A stretch of 64,000 nucleotides of DNA from Isoetes taiwanensis. Its lineage: Eukaryota > Streptophyta > Lycopodiopsida > Isoetales > Isoetaceae. The DNA lies in NCBI GenBank assembly GCA_021234155.1, contig JAJEKV010000034.1:10059614-10123613 (forward strand), written 5' to 3'. The notes beneath the pieces were generated by a model. The model was not told the DNA's origin. It saw only the letters and a program-made list of their open reading frames with translations, and did no database searches. Positions 12,716 to 23,909 of this stretch are shown in pieces. The position numbers were made by a program, and so were the translations under genes. Each line of letters begins with the position of its first letter. The stretch's first letter is position 1.

Positions 12716-15700
12716 TGTGCAGAAATGTATGGTGCATGTAAATGGCTATGGCCTATGCATTTACCATTTCTGGGAACCAGGATCCATTAAAAGAAAAGTT
12801 TAATTCCGGGCCCCAAATCTGGCATCATGGTGCACCTTTATCTAATGCAGGATTAAGCATACACAATGTTGAAACATAAACGATAAAATACCAACTTATT
12901 CATCTCTCAACCATTCAAAGTGTAGCTTGATCTGGAAGGAAACGAAAGCCTGAGAACATCATCAGTGGTCTTGCTTGCTATTTGCAAGAAATATTTGCAG
13001 GTCACCAAATTTAAAGCCGTTTCAAATCTGTCGAAAAGAAGAAGAAATTAAATAAATGGGTCTTACTTCTTGACTTCAAGAGCCAGTTCACCTTGTCGAT
13101 GCTGGTTACCGCCATCGCCAAGTATGCCCACAGGTTTTGACCTAATGCTTCGTTGAGGAGGAAAAGCGAGGGAAAATAATGGACTTCAAAACTTCTTTGT
13201 CTTTGTTTTTCCTTGTCCTTTAAAACCCCCTTGTCAGCCCTTGAGCAACCTTTTTACCATGGTCACCATGGTATTTCTAGCTAAAGCGTGTACTATTTTT
13301 TTATGGACCCTGGTTGGTGGAACGATTCATAGAATATTCCCTCTCCACACATTATTCGCCCGTCTGAAGTCTTTTTGGGGTCAAACTGGACCCTGTGGAC
13401 CCGATTTTAAAGAGGGTGCTTGAAGATCACACACCATGGGTTAAGATAGTATACTAGCATCTATAACGTACAGTGTCATACTAATACAATCTTGTACTGC
13501 ACAACTCAAACATAGCAAGAGGATTCCAACATGACACGAAATCCGGGAATCGAAACGCCAGTTCCAATCCAATGCTCGGGCTTATCCGGATAACATGAAG
13601 AGGGCGTCTCCAACTATCTTATCTCGAAGATAATGCCGGGGCCTCCTCATAGTTACAAGAATTCCATGCATCGACGATCAAACACGTGCCCGATCGCCAC
13701 TTCAAGTTGCAACTGTTAGTGGCATGCATTTGATGATCCTATACATAGTGCTTGCCATGACGAAGAGCAATACATGTAAGACCACAAAGGGAGGCTGTTA
13801 GTGAGCCTAGGGAACTGAATCCCAGCGCAATGTCGATGCTTAGCCAGGCATAATGGAGATCCCGAGAGAAGGGATCGCTCTTATGCCTGGGGGCCGAAGC
13901 CCACTGAAAGTCCGCAAGTGTTACTAACCATGGCTGCAAATCTGCAACAAGAAAACTACTCCGAGGCAAGGCATCGGATCAACAAACATCACATATTTAT
14001 GAAGTCATTAACATGTGGCAGAAATGCCACCGACGCGTAAACCGCACAATAAAAAGATTTCAAACAATAGCAAGAAGACAAAGCTCTAGTTCATAGGATC
14101 CCCAGCTGCAGCCCGCCTGATGACGGCATCAAGCTGGCGGATCTCCTGGGTCAACAAATCCCTAGCAAGGCTCGTGTGTGATCTCAATGCGTGCAACACA
14201 GACATTGGAGCCCCAAGTTGCTCCCAAGCAACACTAGAAATCCCCGAATCTGTCATCCGGCTGTGGACGCTCCCGTAATATATCGACCCTGGGGACGTAT
14301 ACATACATACGGACTTTCCCCTCCCATGGCGATCATCTCACCATGAGCAGGGCCCTCCGTCTGGTTCGGGCCATCGATGAAATGAGGCCCGAAGAAGGAC
14401 ACGAAGGGGTCATTCGGCCCACGCCTTCAATGGGACTCCTACGTCGCGGAAGCATGAGTACAAGGGTTAGCACACAAAGCCATCTAATATACATAAATAA
14501 CCACCACGAAGGGTGGCGATCCATCCAATATACCAATGGCATAGAATATGCATCTAATTCTAAGAAAACACCCAAACCCCGTGTTCTACCCTACGGCTCG
14601 GACTCCGTGGGGATCGACCGAATTTGGGCCTCAAGAGATCAGCAGACCAGAATCACGGGCATGGCGTTGGCTGGCATAGAACATTGGCTAGGGTTGTCCA
14701 CTCCATCCGCCCCTCCTGTGCACACTTTGCAGATGGGTCAATTCATGCTATGGCTTCGCTATAGCCTTCGGGAGACGCAGACCCAGGGCATCACCCTCGA
14801 GCCTACTCCGGGTTCATGGCCGCCTGGTCCAGATGAGGCAGCCTGGGAGGCGCCCCTTCCGAATCACGGTGGTTCCATGGGTGAGCTAGAGAATACGTGC
14901 CGCATCGGCGACCCCCGCGATCCCGTACCGACTTACTCACCCTAAATCTACTCAAAGTGCAAGGTGCTCCATACGGATCACACCTTCCCACCCAGGGAGT
15001 GTCAGACCCATACCCGGCCCTCTACGTGACCGGCTATCAGGCCTAGCCCACTGTAGGAGTCTCGGGAGCCTTGTATGCTCATGCAAGACCCCACCCCTCA
15101 TGTCACCCACGTGTTCCTTGTCCGGTGCTAAGCCGCACCATAGCATCTAGGACCCGGTGGGTTCTTGTGCATGTGCCGCATCTAATGGGACTTTACAGGT
15201 AGCTATCTAGGAACATACTACCATACTGCGGTTCGAGGCCTCTACCCCCGTAATCCCCCCGTTTCGTAGTCGATGAAACAAAGAACTAACAATCCATCCT
15301 TTCGAGTAAGAACCAGAATTGAATATAAAGAGAACTTGTTTGCACAAACAAGGGTTAGTTTCTATGACCAATTACAAAAGAACAGAAAGAGACGGACACA
15401 ACCAAGTGTTAACTAGAATTCACATAGCCACCTACCTGAATTCTGGCTGGACTCATTCCCATGGGGCGCCTCCATCTCCTGGCGGTTGAAGATTCAAATT
15501 GCGGGCTTCACAGGACGATCGGTATGGCGGTTCTCTGCAGGTGGTTGATGGCGCCGGCTCGGCCTTCTTTGGTCGATCTTCAGGAGTCAATCCCAGGGAT
15601 AGGGGTCAAGTTGGCATCCAAACTTGGCAATCCCCATGCTGCCCAATCGATTGGGGCAGGTGGCGCCTTCCCAATTGGTAATTATCCTAATTTCCTAGGT

Positions 15701-15878
15701 TATAGGTTATTATTAATAATGTGTTAAATTAGCATAGCTAATTTAATCCTTTGTAAGGTAACCCCCTAGGTTGCAATTAAGTTCCCATACCCCCATGGTA
15801 GCGTACCTTTAGGGAGTGACGTGCTTGTATTTGTACGTGTCCCAGATAGTAGACCAGATAAATACGTGGAACGCCACA
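12716..15878 (-). repeat. 3' LTR of the chromovirus
   Basis: 3,163 bp. On the minus strand it begins TGTGGCGTTCCACG directly after the polypurine tract and ends TTTCTGCACA. It matches 25,009-28,190 through its whole length. Differences cluster at CG versus CAG/CTG positions. Open frames inside, such as the identical 60-codon plus frame in both copies, have no recognisable domain. Confidence 0.95.
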
Positions 15879-15890
15879 TTCTCCCCTCCT
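15879..15890 (-). promoter_or_regulatory. Polypurine tract of the chromovirus
   Basis: On the minus strand AGGAGGGGAGAA directly precedes the TG that opens the 3' LTR. This is the expected plus-strand DNA primer and it fixes the LTR boundary. Confidence 0.85.
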
Positions 15891-16379
15891 AAAAATAATG
15901 TTGCCCCTCAAAGATTAGGGTTAGCTAATTGAATACATATACGTAAAGCACTGAAGTTAAGAATATAACATTAATACGTTGAGATTATAATAATTTGGAC
16001 AGTAATACATTGAAGTTAAAATATCAAAGTACAAGCACCAGGGTGCTCGATACAAACTTATGATCAAAGGAGTTTAGGACCGGAGTCCGATTTAAAACAT
16101 TCTGACAACAAAATTCATACATGTAGACAAAACCAATACGGGACAAGTTGGGTCATCAAGAACCCTCTATACAAGGTGGTGACGACTTGTTCATTGGCCC
16201 GCATGTAACCATATACCCCTAGGTTAATAGTATGATTAAGTTGTGGTTGCAGGGACCACCCCCTAGAAATAAAAGGAAAAAATATCTAGCACCCCTTATA
16301 GCCAGAACGAAATACACTACGTCCTAGAGAACACGAAGGTGATCTCATCATCGGTTATTACTATCATATACGATCGTCT
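15891..16379 (-). other. Retroelement 3' untranslated region
   Basis: Sequence between the chromodomain region and the polypurine tract. No coding sequence is seen. Confidence 0.5.
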
Positions 16380-16886
16380 ACCCCTCTAAAACATGATTCT
16401 CGATCAATCAAGCCTTCAAGCTTACCACGGAGCGGGTTGATAGCATCGTTGATGGTACTGGCCTTGAGATTCTCGCATGAAGTCCGGATAGTGCTTCTCA
16501 AGGTCTATCTTCATCACCCTGTAGCATCTTCAACCGGTAAGTGCTTCCACTTGACCAAGTATTGCAACATTTGAGTCCTTCCGGGTCGTTTTGTAAGCTC
16601 GATCAAGAAGAGCTTAGGGCACTATTTCCGTGTGCTCTTAGGTCATTTCTAGGAGGGTAGGGGTATCCAAACCCTCCTCCGGATCAGGGGTGTGTTGCTT
16701 CGTAAGACTCACGGAAAGACCTTGTGGATCTTCAAGCGGGGTGGCAAGTCCAAGCGATATGCTTGTTCTCCCACACGCTTGGTAATCCTGAATGGCCCCA
16801 GCCCATCCGGGTGCCGGCTTCTTCTGATTACCAATTTTAAGCTTGGCTTGTTTTACTTTGATTTTAAGCCAAACCGATTCGCCCAC
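16380..16886 (-). pseudogene. Integrase C-terminal end and chromodomain
   Basis: Minus-strand reading gives GESVWLKIKVKQAKLKIG and then PAPGWAG. These are the (V)GDxVxLK and KLxxxxxGP parts of the integrase C-terminal module. A few tens of codons on, HTPDPEEGLDTP is followed (about 16,520-16,580) by TQMLQYLVKWKHLPVEDAT, a clear chromodomain core (YLVKWKxxPxxxATW). The final Trp is a stop here. Chromodomains direct integration to modified chromatin in this clade. The reading frame changes at least once between the two parts. It is the 3' end of pol, next to the polypurine tract. Confidence 0.8.
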
Positions 16887-16986
16887 TGGAAGATTAGTGG
16901 GGTTCGTGCTTATCCGCTAGACTCTTCCTCGACTACGTCACGGCCAATAAGTAACCCCGAACTTCTTCCACCAAGGCCTCGCATTT

Positions 16987-17451
16987 CTAGAAGGAGTTGT
17001 TGAGAGACCTCCACTTTAGAAACAGGATTATGCCATGTGTCCGAGTAAGACATTGATAGCCATAATTTATCATGAAAGGAGACATTCTAGAAGACTCTTG
17101 CTTTGTAATTATTGTAGGCAAATTCCACCAAGTAAATATAATCCGCCCATTGTGATCAAGTTTACTCCATACATAGCTTCTTAGCATATCTTCGATATCA
17201 CGATTGACACGCTCGCTTGACCATCCCCGAGGATGGTAGGTCGTACTCATGGCAAGCTTGGTGCGGATGGTGGCGAAGAAATCCTTCCGAATGCAATCGA
17301 CAAACTTAGGATCCCTATCCGATACAATTACTCTTGGCATCCCGTGCAACCTGAAAATTTCCTTTGCAAAGAGCGTGGGTGTGTCGGCGGTGTGTTTGCA
17401 GCGACATGGCGTGAAGTGAGCCATCTTTGATAATTTGTCGACCCGCGACCA
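16987..17451 (-). pseudogene. Integrase catalytic core, second half
   Basis: Minus frame with MAHFTPCRC (family: KMAHFIPxxK), HGMPRVIVSDRDPKF carrying the second catalytic Asp, TTYHPRGWSSERVNR carrying the likely catalytic Glu, and SPFMINYGY (family: SPFxxxYGxxP). In intact elements the segment before ERVNR reads HPQTDGQ; here it is HPRGWSS, a local degeneration. The first catalytic Asp lies in the preceding ORF (VITMDFIVGLP), so a frameshift near 17,450 separates the two. Confidence 0.88.
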
Positions 17452-18552
17452 TTAAGGCATCATACCCACGGAGAGTAATGCGGGAAGCCCCACAATGAAA
17501 TCCATGGTTATGACTTCCCACTTGGCGTTGGGGCACATCCAAAGGTTGCAACTCCCCAGAACTCTTAATTGTCCGCCTTTGGTTTGCTTCGACAAACCTG
17601 ATAATCGCTTGATGTACCTAGCAATATCCTTCTTCATGGAAGGCCAAAAATAGCTGGAGCGGATCTTAAAGTAAGTTTTCATAAAACCCGCATGTCCTGC
17701 TATAGGGCTGTTGTGTGTGTCATGGAGAATCAACTTTCGCACCCCTGAGGTCGCTGGAACACACAACTTATCTTTGTAATATAATAAATTGCCCTCCTTC
17801 TTATATGAACGGAATGCTTCACGTTCTCTATCAGTACGGGCTTCCTTACCCAAACTTTCCCAAATTTTACAGAATTCGGGATCTGTGGCCAAGGTCTGTT
17901 CTATCTGCTTCCCAAACTCGCTGGTGAGTGTGGAAATGGCATTACAATGGGTGCGGGTTATAAAGGGATGACGTGACAAAGCATCCGCAACCACATTGTG
18001 CTTTCCTGGCTTGTATACAATCTCGAAGTCATATTCCTCGAGAAATTCCATCCATCTTCGCTGACGGAGATTTAGATTTGGCTGGGTGGATAGATAGCGG
18101 AGACTCTGATGATCCGTATCCAAGTGAAATCTTCTACCAAGAAGGTAGTGTCTCCAAATACGGAGAGCACGTACAACTGCTAGCAACTCCTGATCATGGG
18201 TAGGATATCGCTGCTCTGCATCGTTCATCTTCTTTGAATCGTAAGCAACAACTCTCCCTTCCTGCATCAAGACACCACCGGTGGCTATCTTACTCGCATC
18301 GGTGGCTACCGATTTATCCTTTTCCGGATCAGGCAAGGTAAGGACTGGTGCGGATGTTAAAGCATCCTTGAGTTTCTGAAAGCCGACTTGGACTTTTGTT
18401 TTCCAATGTTCCATCCAATCCTTTACTTTCTCATGTCTTGTGAGATTAGTAAGAGGTGCGGCAATTGTTGCAAAATCCTTAACAAATTTCCGATAATACC
18501 CCGCGAGTCCCAAGAAACTCCGGACCTCAAACATTACATCGGAATGGGCCAA
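17452..18552 (-). pseudogene. Reverse transcriptase end, RNase H and integrase N-terminus
   Basis: A 366-codon minus frame. It starts in the RT thumb (VRSFLGLAGYYRKFVKDFA). It then contains RNase H with catalytic VATDASK, DQELLAV and LDTDHQSL, and the linker DFEIVYKPGKHNVVADALSR. The integrase zinc-binding region follows (HDTHNSPIAGHAGFMKTYF, then YFWPSMKKDIARYI). Finally VITMDFIVGLP holds the first integrase Asp. The paired Cys expected after KDIARYI (CxxC) are missing: the text is RLSGLSKQTK, so the H2C2 zinc site is broken. This is the longest intact stretch of pol. Confidence 0.93.
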
Positions 18553-19482
18553 TCCTTTATCGCTTCTATCTTAGCCGGATCTCAGAGCAATTCCTTCTCT
18601 TTGAGATAATATGGCCCAAATAGTCTACCCCGGGTGGCGAACTTGCATTTAGAGAACTTGGCAAAGAGTCGATGGCGCCTTTAGCTTTTGCAAAGCTAAT
18701 CAAGATGTTGTTCATGTTGCTGCAAGGTTTTACTATAGATGAGAATGTCATCAAAGAAAATGACAACAAAGTCATCCAAGTATTGGCGGAAGATGTCGTT
18801 CATCACCGCATAAACGTTGTGTGGGCGTTGGTCAATCCAAAAGGCATGACAAGAATTCATAATGCCCATATAATGTAAAAGCGGACTTATGGATGTCCTC
18901 TTCCTTAATCCTTATCGATGGTACCCCGAGCTAAATCAATCTTTGAGAAATATTTTGCTCCTTGTAACCGGGTCCATAAGATCATCTGCCCTGGGCAAAG
19001 CATAGCGATTTTTGATGGTATGCTTATTGGGTTGCCTATAATCAATACACATCCTTAAGGAGCCATCTTTCTTCTTGACAAAAAGAATAGGAGCGCCAAA
19101 TGGTGAAACACTAGGCCGAATAAATCCCAAATTCAAGTAACTCTTGTAGTCAAGTTTTCTTAAGCTCTGCTAACTCCGGAGGACTCATTCGGTACGGGGC
19201 TTTGCTGGTGGGCTTAGTACCCGGTTCAAGAGTTATCTCGCATTCCACCCCTCTAAAAGGAGGAAGCTTGTGGATCTCATCTGGAAAAAGATCGCTAAAT
19301 TCCCGAAGAAGGGTAGCAATGTCCGATGGTAAAGCGTCGATTACTTGCTGCTGTTTGGAGTCCGACTCAATGGAAGCAAGTCTAATGAGGCAAAGAAGTT
19401 CATTCCTGCGTATAGCTTTTCCTAGCTGCTTTAGTGACATTGACTGCATAGCGGAGTGTAATGAATCACCTTTTATTGTCAC
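18553..19482 (-). pseudogene. Reverse transcriptase, frameshifted
   Basis: Successive minus frames supply the RT blocks in order: PPFRGVECEITLEPGTKP and [14 protein letters not shown]; then [40 protein letters not shown] and [10 protein letters not shown]; then MPFGLTNAHTTFMR; and the active site FFDDILIYS (about 18,740; usual form FLDDILIYS) followed by GVDYLGHIISK. Frame changes lie near 19,145, 18,930, 18,830 and 18,560. Both catalytic Asp of the DD pair are kept. Upstream is protease, downstream RNase H. Confidence 0.9.
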
Positions 19483-19492
19483 ACGTGCTCCA

Positions 19493-19726
19493 TTAGCGGC
19501 GTTGAAGGTGACCTCCGTTTCTCACACGGCCTATGTGGGCCCTAGCGGACGCTAAAAACTCCATTCCCACAATAAGATCATATTTGCCAATGTCCATTAA
19601 TTCGGCACCCAAGGCAACTGGTGCACCTGGCAGCTGCATTTTAAGGTTAATACGGCGGCCATGAGTATGTCTAATCTTACCGCTAGCTAATGTGACTGGC
19701 TTGGGTCGGGATCTCAATGTTTCCAA
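19493..19726 (-). pseudogene. Retroviral-type aspartic protease
   Basis: The minus frame carries the C-terminal half of a gypsy protease: VALGAELMDIGKYDLIVGME, matching the family's pattern (ILGMDFL), here IVGMEFLASARAHIG. The catalytic D(S/T)G lies just upstream in another frame: the minus strand near 19,780 reads ILMDTGSAHNL. A stop and frame change separate that motif from this ORF. It sits between gag and RT as expected. Confidence 0.75.
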
Positions 19727-19791
19727 CCGGGTAGCAGACAGGCCATTCTAGGAGAAGTTTAAATTATGCGCACTACCCGTGTCCATCAAAA

Positions 19792-21155
19792 TTATGAAGG
19801 GCTTATGTCTACTTGGCCTATTGTAGAAATAATGTAAGGCTGACTTTCAAGCGTTACTGCTTCTATAGCGGCAAGAATATGAGACGCACCATGAATGTAC
19901 TCGGGAGCCTCGCCTTCCCAAAGAAGATTGGACTCTAAATCTTCCCAATCGAGGTCGGCCATGGCCAGTTGAGCAGTCTGCGTGACGTACGGACAATTCT
20001 GCATGAAGTGTCCAGGCCTCATGCACCGGTAGCATGCCTTATCCCGGCGGAGCTGTTCTCTGGCCTCTTTAGGAATGGACTGTAAGAGCCCCCGAATTTC
20101 CTTGCCAGCATTGTTCTGCTTATCTGGCGTGCTAAAAGCAACTTTCTTCTCCTGGCGTCCATAGGAATTGTGCTGAGAGGGCCCCGGACTTGGCGATCGG
20201 GGTTTGTAAGGTGTGGACGGCCGTGGCTGCGAGTAAGGAGCAGGTCGCGGATACTGGCTCCTTGGCGTATCTTCCTCAAGGCTTAATGCCTTGGCTTCCG
20301 CCTCTGCTACTGACTTTGGATCGATAGCCTTGACCATTCGTTTAATAGATGGGGCCAACCCTTCAATGTAGCCCTCTACTGCTCTTTTCTCATTCATTCC
20401 TGGCACATACAACCTCAAACGCATGAATTCGTCAGTGTAGGCCTGCACGGACATGCCCTTCTGTTCCAACCTGTAGAAGGTCTGAATCTGTTGGCATTTG
20501 TGGGCGCGAGGGTTATCAATGCGATTTAAAAGCCTTAGCAAACTTTTCTGAACTTGCATGACCTCCTATCCGTGTGTTTAGCTCGGCGTAACCCTTCCAC
20601 CAAACACGGGCAGCCCGGTAAGGTTCGTGGTGGCGACCTTCCCTGTATCTTTCTCTGTCATTCCATAGGACTTTCCGAATTCCTTCATTTCGTCCAACCA
20701 AGATTCCGCATTCAAGCCTCCTCTGGATTTCCCATCAAACTGAGCCAACTTCCGGTTCTTCCATATACTAGTGATGGCTGTATCAACGGTTTTTCGGTAT
20801 TCCTTATCCTTACGCCTTGAATGATCACTGTCTGATAGCGAGGACCCCGAAGAACCAGAGGTGGTTGAATGTGAGGAAACGGCGCTATCCTTAGAGGAAC
20901 TTCGATGACGCTTAGCATGAATGCAGTCTGGGGCTAGCTCTCGGGAGGAGATGGCTGTTGTGCAGTGTGGACTCAATGGTCGCGGGAGGTAATTCCGGTC
21001 CGTCCTCCCGAGTATGTGGCGGTGGATTGGTATGCAACACATAAGCCACAGTAACTTCGCCGAGTTGCCTTTTCATTAACATCAATTCCTGTTCAGGGGT
21101 GAGCCTACTGGCGTTGGAGGGTGTTTGCCAAGCGGCGTTACGTACACCGTCTATA
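19792..21155 (-). pseudogene. gag (capsid and nucleocapsid), frameshifted
   Basis: Three minus-strand pieces make up gag. The N-terminus near 21,130 (SRLTPEQELMLMKRQLGEV) is typical of chromovirus gag starts. A Ser-rich linker and a capsid part (IWKNRKLAQFDGKSRGG, then ARVWWKGYAELNTRIGG) extend to about 20,580. The rest is a 255-codon frame with FYRLEQKGMSVQAYTDEFMR (retrotransposon gag domain), a Pro/Arg-rich linker and one zinc knuckle CYRCMRPGHFMQNC (CX2CX4HX4C, about 19,995-20,040). Gag starts about 3.85 kb from the 5' LTR, far more than usual, because three other ORFs lie between. Confidence 0.88.
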
Positions 21156-21333
21156 GGAGTGATTCATGAATATATAAGCAGATTTACATTAATGTGCAAT
21201 CCCTTTTTTAAGTTAATTGAACAAAAGTATATACAAATAGAAGACAATACTTGTATTTCATTCAAGTTGATTATAACAACGGGTTGATTGATACATGGAT
21301 TGAGACAAAAGTAGGTATGATACAATGGGAACT

Positions 21334-21942
21334 TTAAAGTTCTATCGGCACACAACAGAACCACAAAGAACGAAAAACACAACGGAAGAGACCAAGCCTA
21401 GGGGTTGGCGAAGGGGTACAGGATCGCGTAGCGGGTACTCTCCCCGCATACGGTTCGGACGAAGTTTTATAGCGTGCCTGTGCTTGGACAATGATCGCTT
21501 GGTATTCCCATGTTGGGCTGATAATCAGAAGGTTAAAGAGCCTTCGCATCGCATAAAAGAGTTGCCAAAGATGGTCGTTGGCGTCCTCAAAGGCTTCGTG
21601 CCTTGTCATATTCCAATAGTCCCAGGTACGACACAGGGTCATCTTTAGATCCTCGAAAGCTCGATCTCTAAGGATGTTAACTATCTCCAGCCCTTTGTCA
21701 GGGTCATAGAGTTCCCCTGGTGGCGGTGGTTCAGTTTCATAGCCTTCCTCCCACTCTGGATATTCACCATATCTCTGGCCGTAGTCCTGGTCTGGCGGCC
21801 CGGGATCGTCCCTCCTAACCATGTCGGTGATTCTTTCCTCATACTCCCAAATGGTTTCCTCTGCAACATAGTTGGAATGAATAGAGAACATTTTGTAATT
21901 CCACTGCACCCTAAACTTTAATACTTTGGAAGAGGATGTCAT
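21334..21942 (-). CDS. Accessory ORF c of the chromovirus, unknown function
   Basis: A 202-codon ATG-initiated minus frame. The N-terminal third is acidic and Pro/Tyr/Glu-rich (YPEWEEGYETEPPPP). The middle is predicted helical and Trp/aromatic-rich (TWDYWNMTRHEAFEDANDHL, then LFYAMRRLFNLLII). The C-terminus is basic and looks less conserved. No zinc knuckle, protease, RNase H or membrane anchor is apparent. It lies about 160 nt after ORF b and about 180 nt before gag, same strand. I do not recognise the family. An open frame of this length with protein-like composition inside a decayed element suggests selection until recently. It could also be part of a longer spliced protein with ORFs a and b. 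Confidence 0.6.
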   Translation of the reverse strand: MTSSSKVLKFRVQWNYKMFSIHSNYVAEETIWEYEERITDMVRRDDPGPPDQDYGQRYGEYPEWEEGYETEPPPPGELYDPDKGLEIVNILRDRAFEDLKMTLCRTWDYWNMTRHEAFEDANDHLWQLFYAMRRLFNLLIISPTWEYQAIIVQAQARYKTSSEPYAGRVPATRSCTPSPTPRLGLFRCVFRSLWFCCVPIEL

Positions 21943-22101
21943 AAAAAAAACAATTTAGTTATACTCATTAAGAAAGCTTTGTATTTAATAAGTAGATAGG
22001 GTACACATTTTTCAATATGGTCTACGCAATTGCCAATCCAAAATCTCATAACTACATGTGTATATATATATATATAACAAAATTTATATAACACCCGTAG
22101 T

Positions 22102-23504
22102 TCAGGAACTAGGCCCTGCCTCTTTATCCTTAGCCCTAGGAGGTGGTGGAGGCGGTCGGTGTCGCAGCAGAGCTACCCCAGGGTCCACGGTGGCCGCCGC
22201 AACAGATGCAACCTCTGGTGGATAAGCAACGGCCAATGGGGCTGCCGTGAGGAGCTTCATGCCCATCCAAGGCGCAATATCCTGGCCCAAGGCCGTAAGG
22301 GCAAGATCCCGTCGTACGAGTACATACGTAAACGTACGATAGGGAAGCTTCTTGTGGCCGGCGAGTGTAGAAAGTGCACGGAGGGCCCACCATGAAGCTT
22401 CAGCCTCTGGCCCTAAGTCCCGGGCTATGAAGAGAACCTGCCCGTATTTGAAGGCCGACAAAAAGAAACGGGTGAGGTGGTTACCCAGCACCTTCCCTTG
22501 CGGAGTTTCAGATGCCGCCACTTCCCTATCCAAGTCCATGGGGACTTCTTCCTCCTTGAGCTCCTGTTGCTCCTCCTTCTTATGCGCAGGGTTATGATAT
22601 AAATCTTCACCCTCATCATCTGAGTCGGAGGGAACCTCAACCATATTAATGTTTGGGACGTGAGGTCCCATAGCCGTGAAGGCATCTGGTGCGGGTTGCG
22701 AAGCTGGTTCCTGCATCACGAAGTCGCGAAGACGTAATAGAGTCTCTGCCGGCTCTAGGGTCTCCTGACGGAACTGCAGCAGCTGGTGCACCTCCGGAGG
22801 AAGCTCGGTAGAAGTGAAGTCGATGAAATCATCCATACAATACTCCGCAAGCTCATAAAGTACATGGTCTTTGCGCTATGCCTAAATCCGCCACCACATG
22901 ATACGCCCGGATAATATCATCCAAGAGAAGGTATTCCCGCCCGGTGATAAATAACTGGAAGGCCGTCTAACCCTGACAAGCCTATAGATTGGTCACGGCG
23001 CGGTGGTAGCTCCTCTGCTAGCTCTTTCCAACGGGCAAAGTCGCCCATTCCTATATGCTCGTCATCCCCCTCCTCGGAGGATTCTGGCAGCTTGCCCTTC
23101 TCTGCCGGCAAGGTTTCATCCTCAACGTATTGGTCCATGAGGATGGCTAGAGCAAAAGTAGCTTCTAGATACTGCTGCCCCTGATGTTGGACCACCGGTA
23201 GGTGCTTACCCCATCGGAGTTTCCCCTTCAAGACGTCATAAGCATGTGTGTCCCCGCCTAGCATCTGCCGAACTATCTCCCGCTCCAAATACAAGTGGGG
23301 AGGATCCCCTAGAGGAATACACAGAGGAAGCATTTCCTCCATGTAAAAGTCAAGGAATCCGGCATAGTCCGGATGTCTTGCATGTTGGCAAGGAGGTCTA
23401 TGCGCGCTGGCATAGCAAAGGTCGCAAAGAAGGTCGAAGGGAACCTGTGGATCCCATTTCTCTCCATCAAGGTACCAGGCAGCAAGGTCGGTGGCGGCAG
23501 CCAT
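22102..23504 (-). CDS. Accessory ORF b of the chromovirus, unknown function, split by frameshifts
   Basis: Two open minus frames, 195 codons from 23,504 and 244 codons to 22,102, are joined by coding-like text in a different frame (LFITGREYLLLDDIIRAYHV, then VLYELAEY directly before MDDFIDF). The simplest reading is one protein of about 465 residues with two apparent frameshifts near 22,970 and 22,890. The N-terminal part has a Cys/His cluster (LCDLCYASAHRPPCQHARH) that could bind zinc. Then come a helical segment, an acidic linker (SSEEGDDEH; later PSDSDDEGED and QQELKEEE), a second helical domain and a Pro-rich tail. No retroviral domain is recognised. It is co-oriented with ORF a, ORF c and gag. 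Confidence 0.65.
22980..22990 (-). other. Apparent frameshift region inside ORF b
   Basis: Near here the 195-codon frame loses its protein-like continuation, which resumes in another frame. It may be a real indel or a sequence error, since the element's two LTRs differ mainly by 1-base changes at CAG/CTG/CG sites. Confidence 0.4.
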
Positions 23505-23909
23505 GGCGCTAGAAGGGAGGAGAGAGGAAAAGAAGCGTTTAAAATAACCCTACAGTCCCCTTTTAAACCCTCTTAATAAAGCTGATGTCAGCATTTTATT
23601 TTAAATTTAACATGGAAAAGAAACTCTTAAACTTTTAATTCAAAATAAAAGCTTCTTTATTAATTATTACAAACAAAATATATACAAATGCGGATCCCCG
23701 CAAGTAGGCTAAGGTTGCTCCCCCCGTATCCTACGGGCGAGGGCTAAATCCTTAGGCATTATGGTGACCCTCTTTGCGTGGATAGCGCAAAGGTTGGCAT
23801 CACCAAAAAGTGCTACCAAGTAGGCTTCAGCAGCCTCTTGGAGCGCCAAAATTGCAAAGGTCTGGAAACGGAGATCGGTCTTAAATTGCCGCGGCGATCT
23901 CCCCGCACC
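23505..23909 (-). other. Spacer between accessory ORFs a and b
   Basis: About 400 bp, AT-rich in its middle. On the minus strand AATAAA occurs near 23,655, a possible polyadenylation signal for ORF a. The phrase atatatacaaat here resembles one in the spacer between ORF c and gag (near 21,230). Confidence 0.4.

Noticed and set aside
13241-13423. Identical 60-codon open frame in both LTRs (also at 25,549-25,731), and 76- to 200-codon frames in the LTRs
   Set aside because: Conservation is explained by the LTRs themselves being nearly identical. There is no recognisable domain, and the longer frames differ between the two copies.
14343-14945. 200-codon plus-strand open frame as a gene
   Set aside because: It lies wholly within an LTR, antisense to the element, and is interrupted in the other LTR copy.
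21334-21942. ORF c as an envelope-like protein
   Set aside because: No signal peptide or convincing transmembrane segment, and it lies before gag, whereas env-like genes lie after pol.
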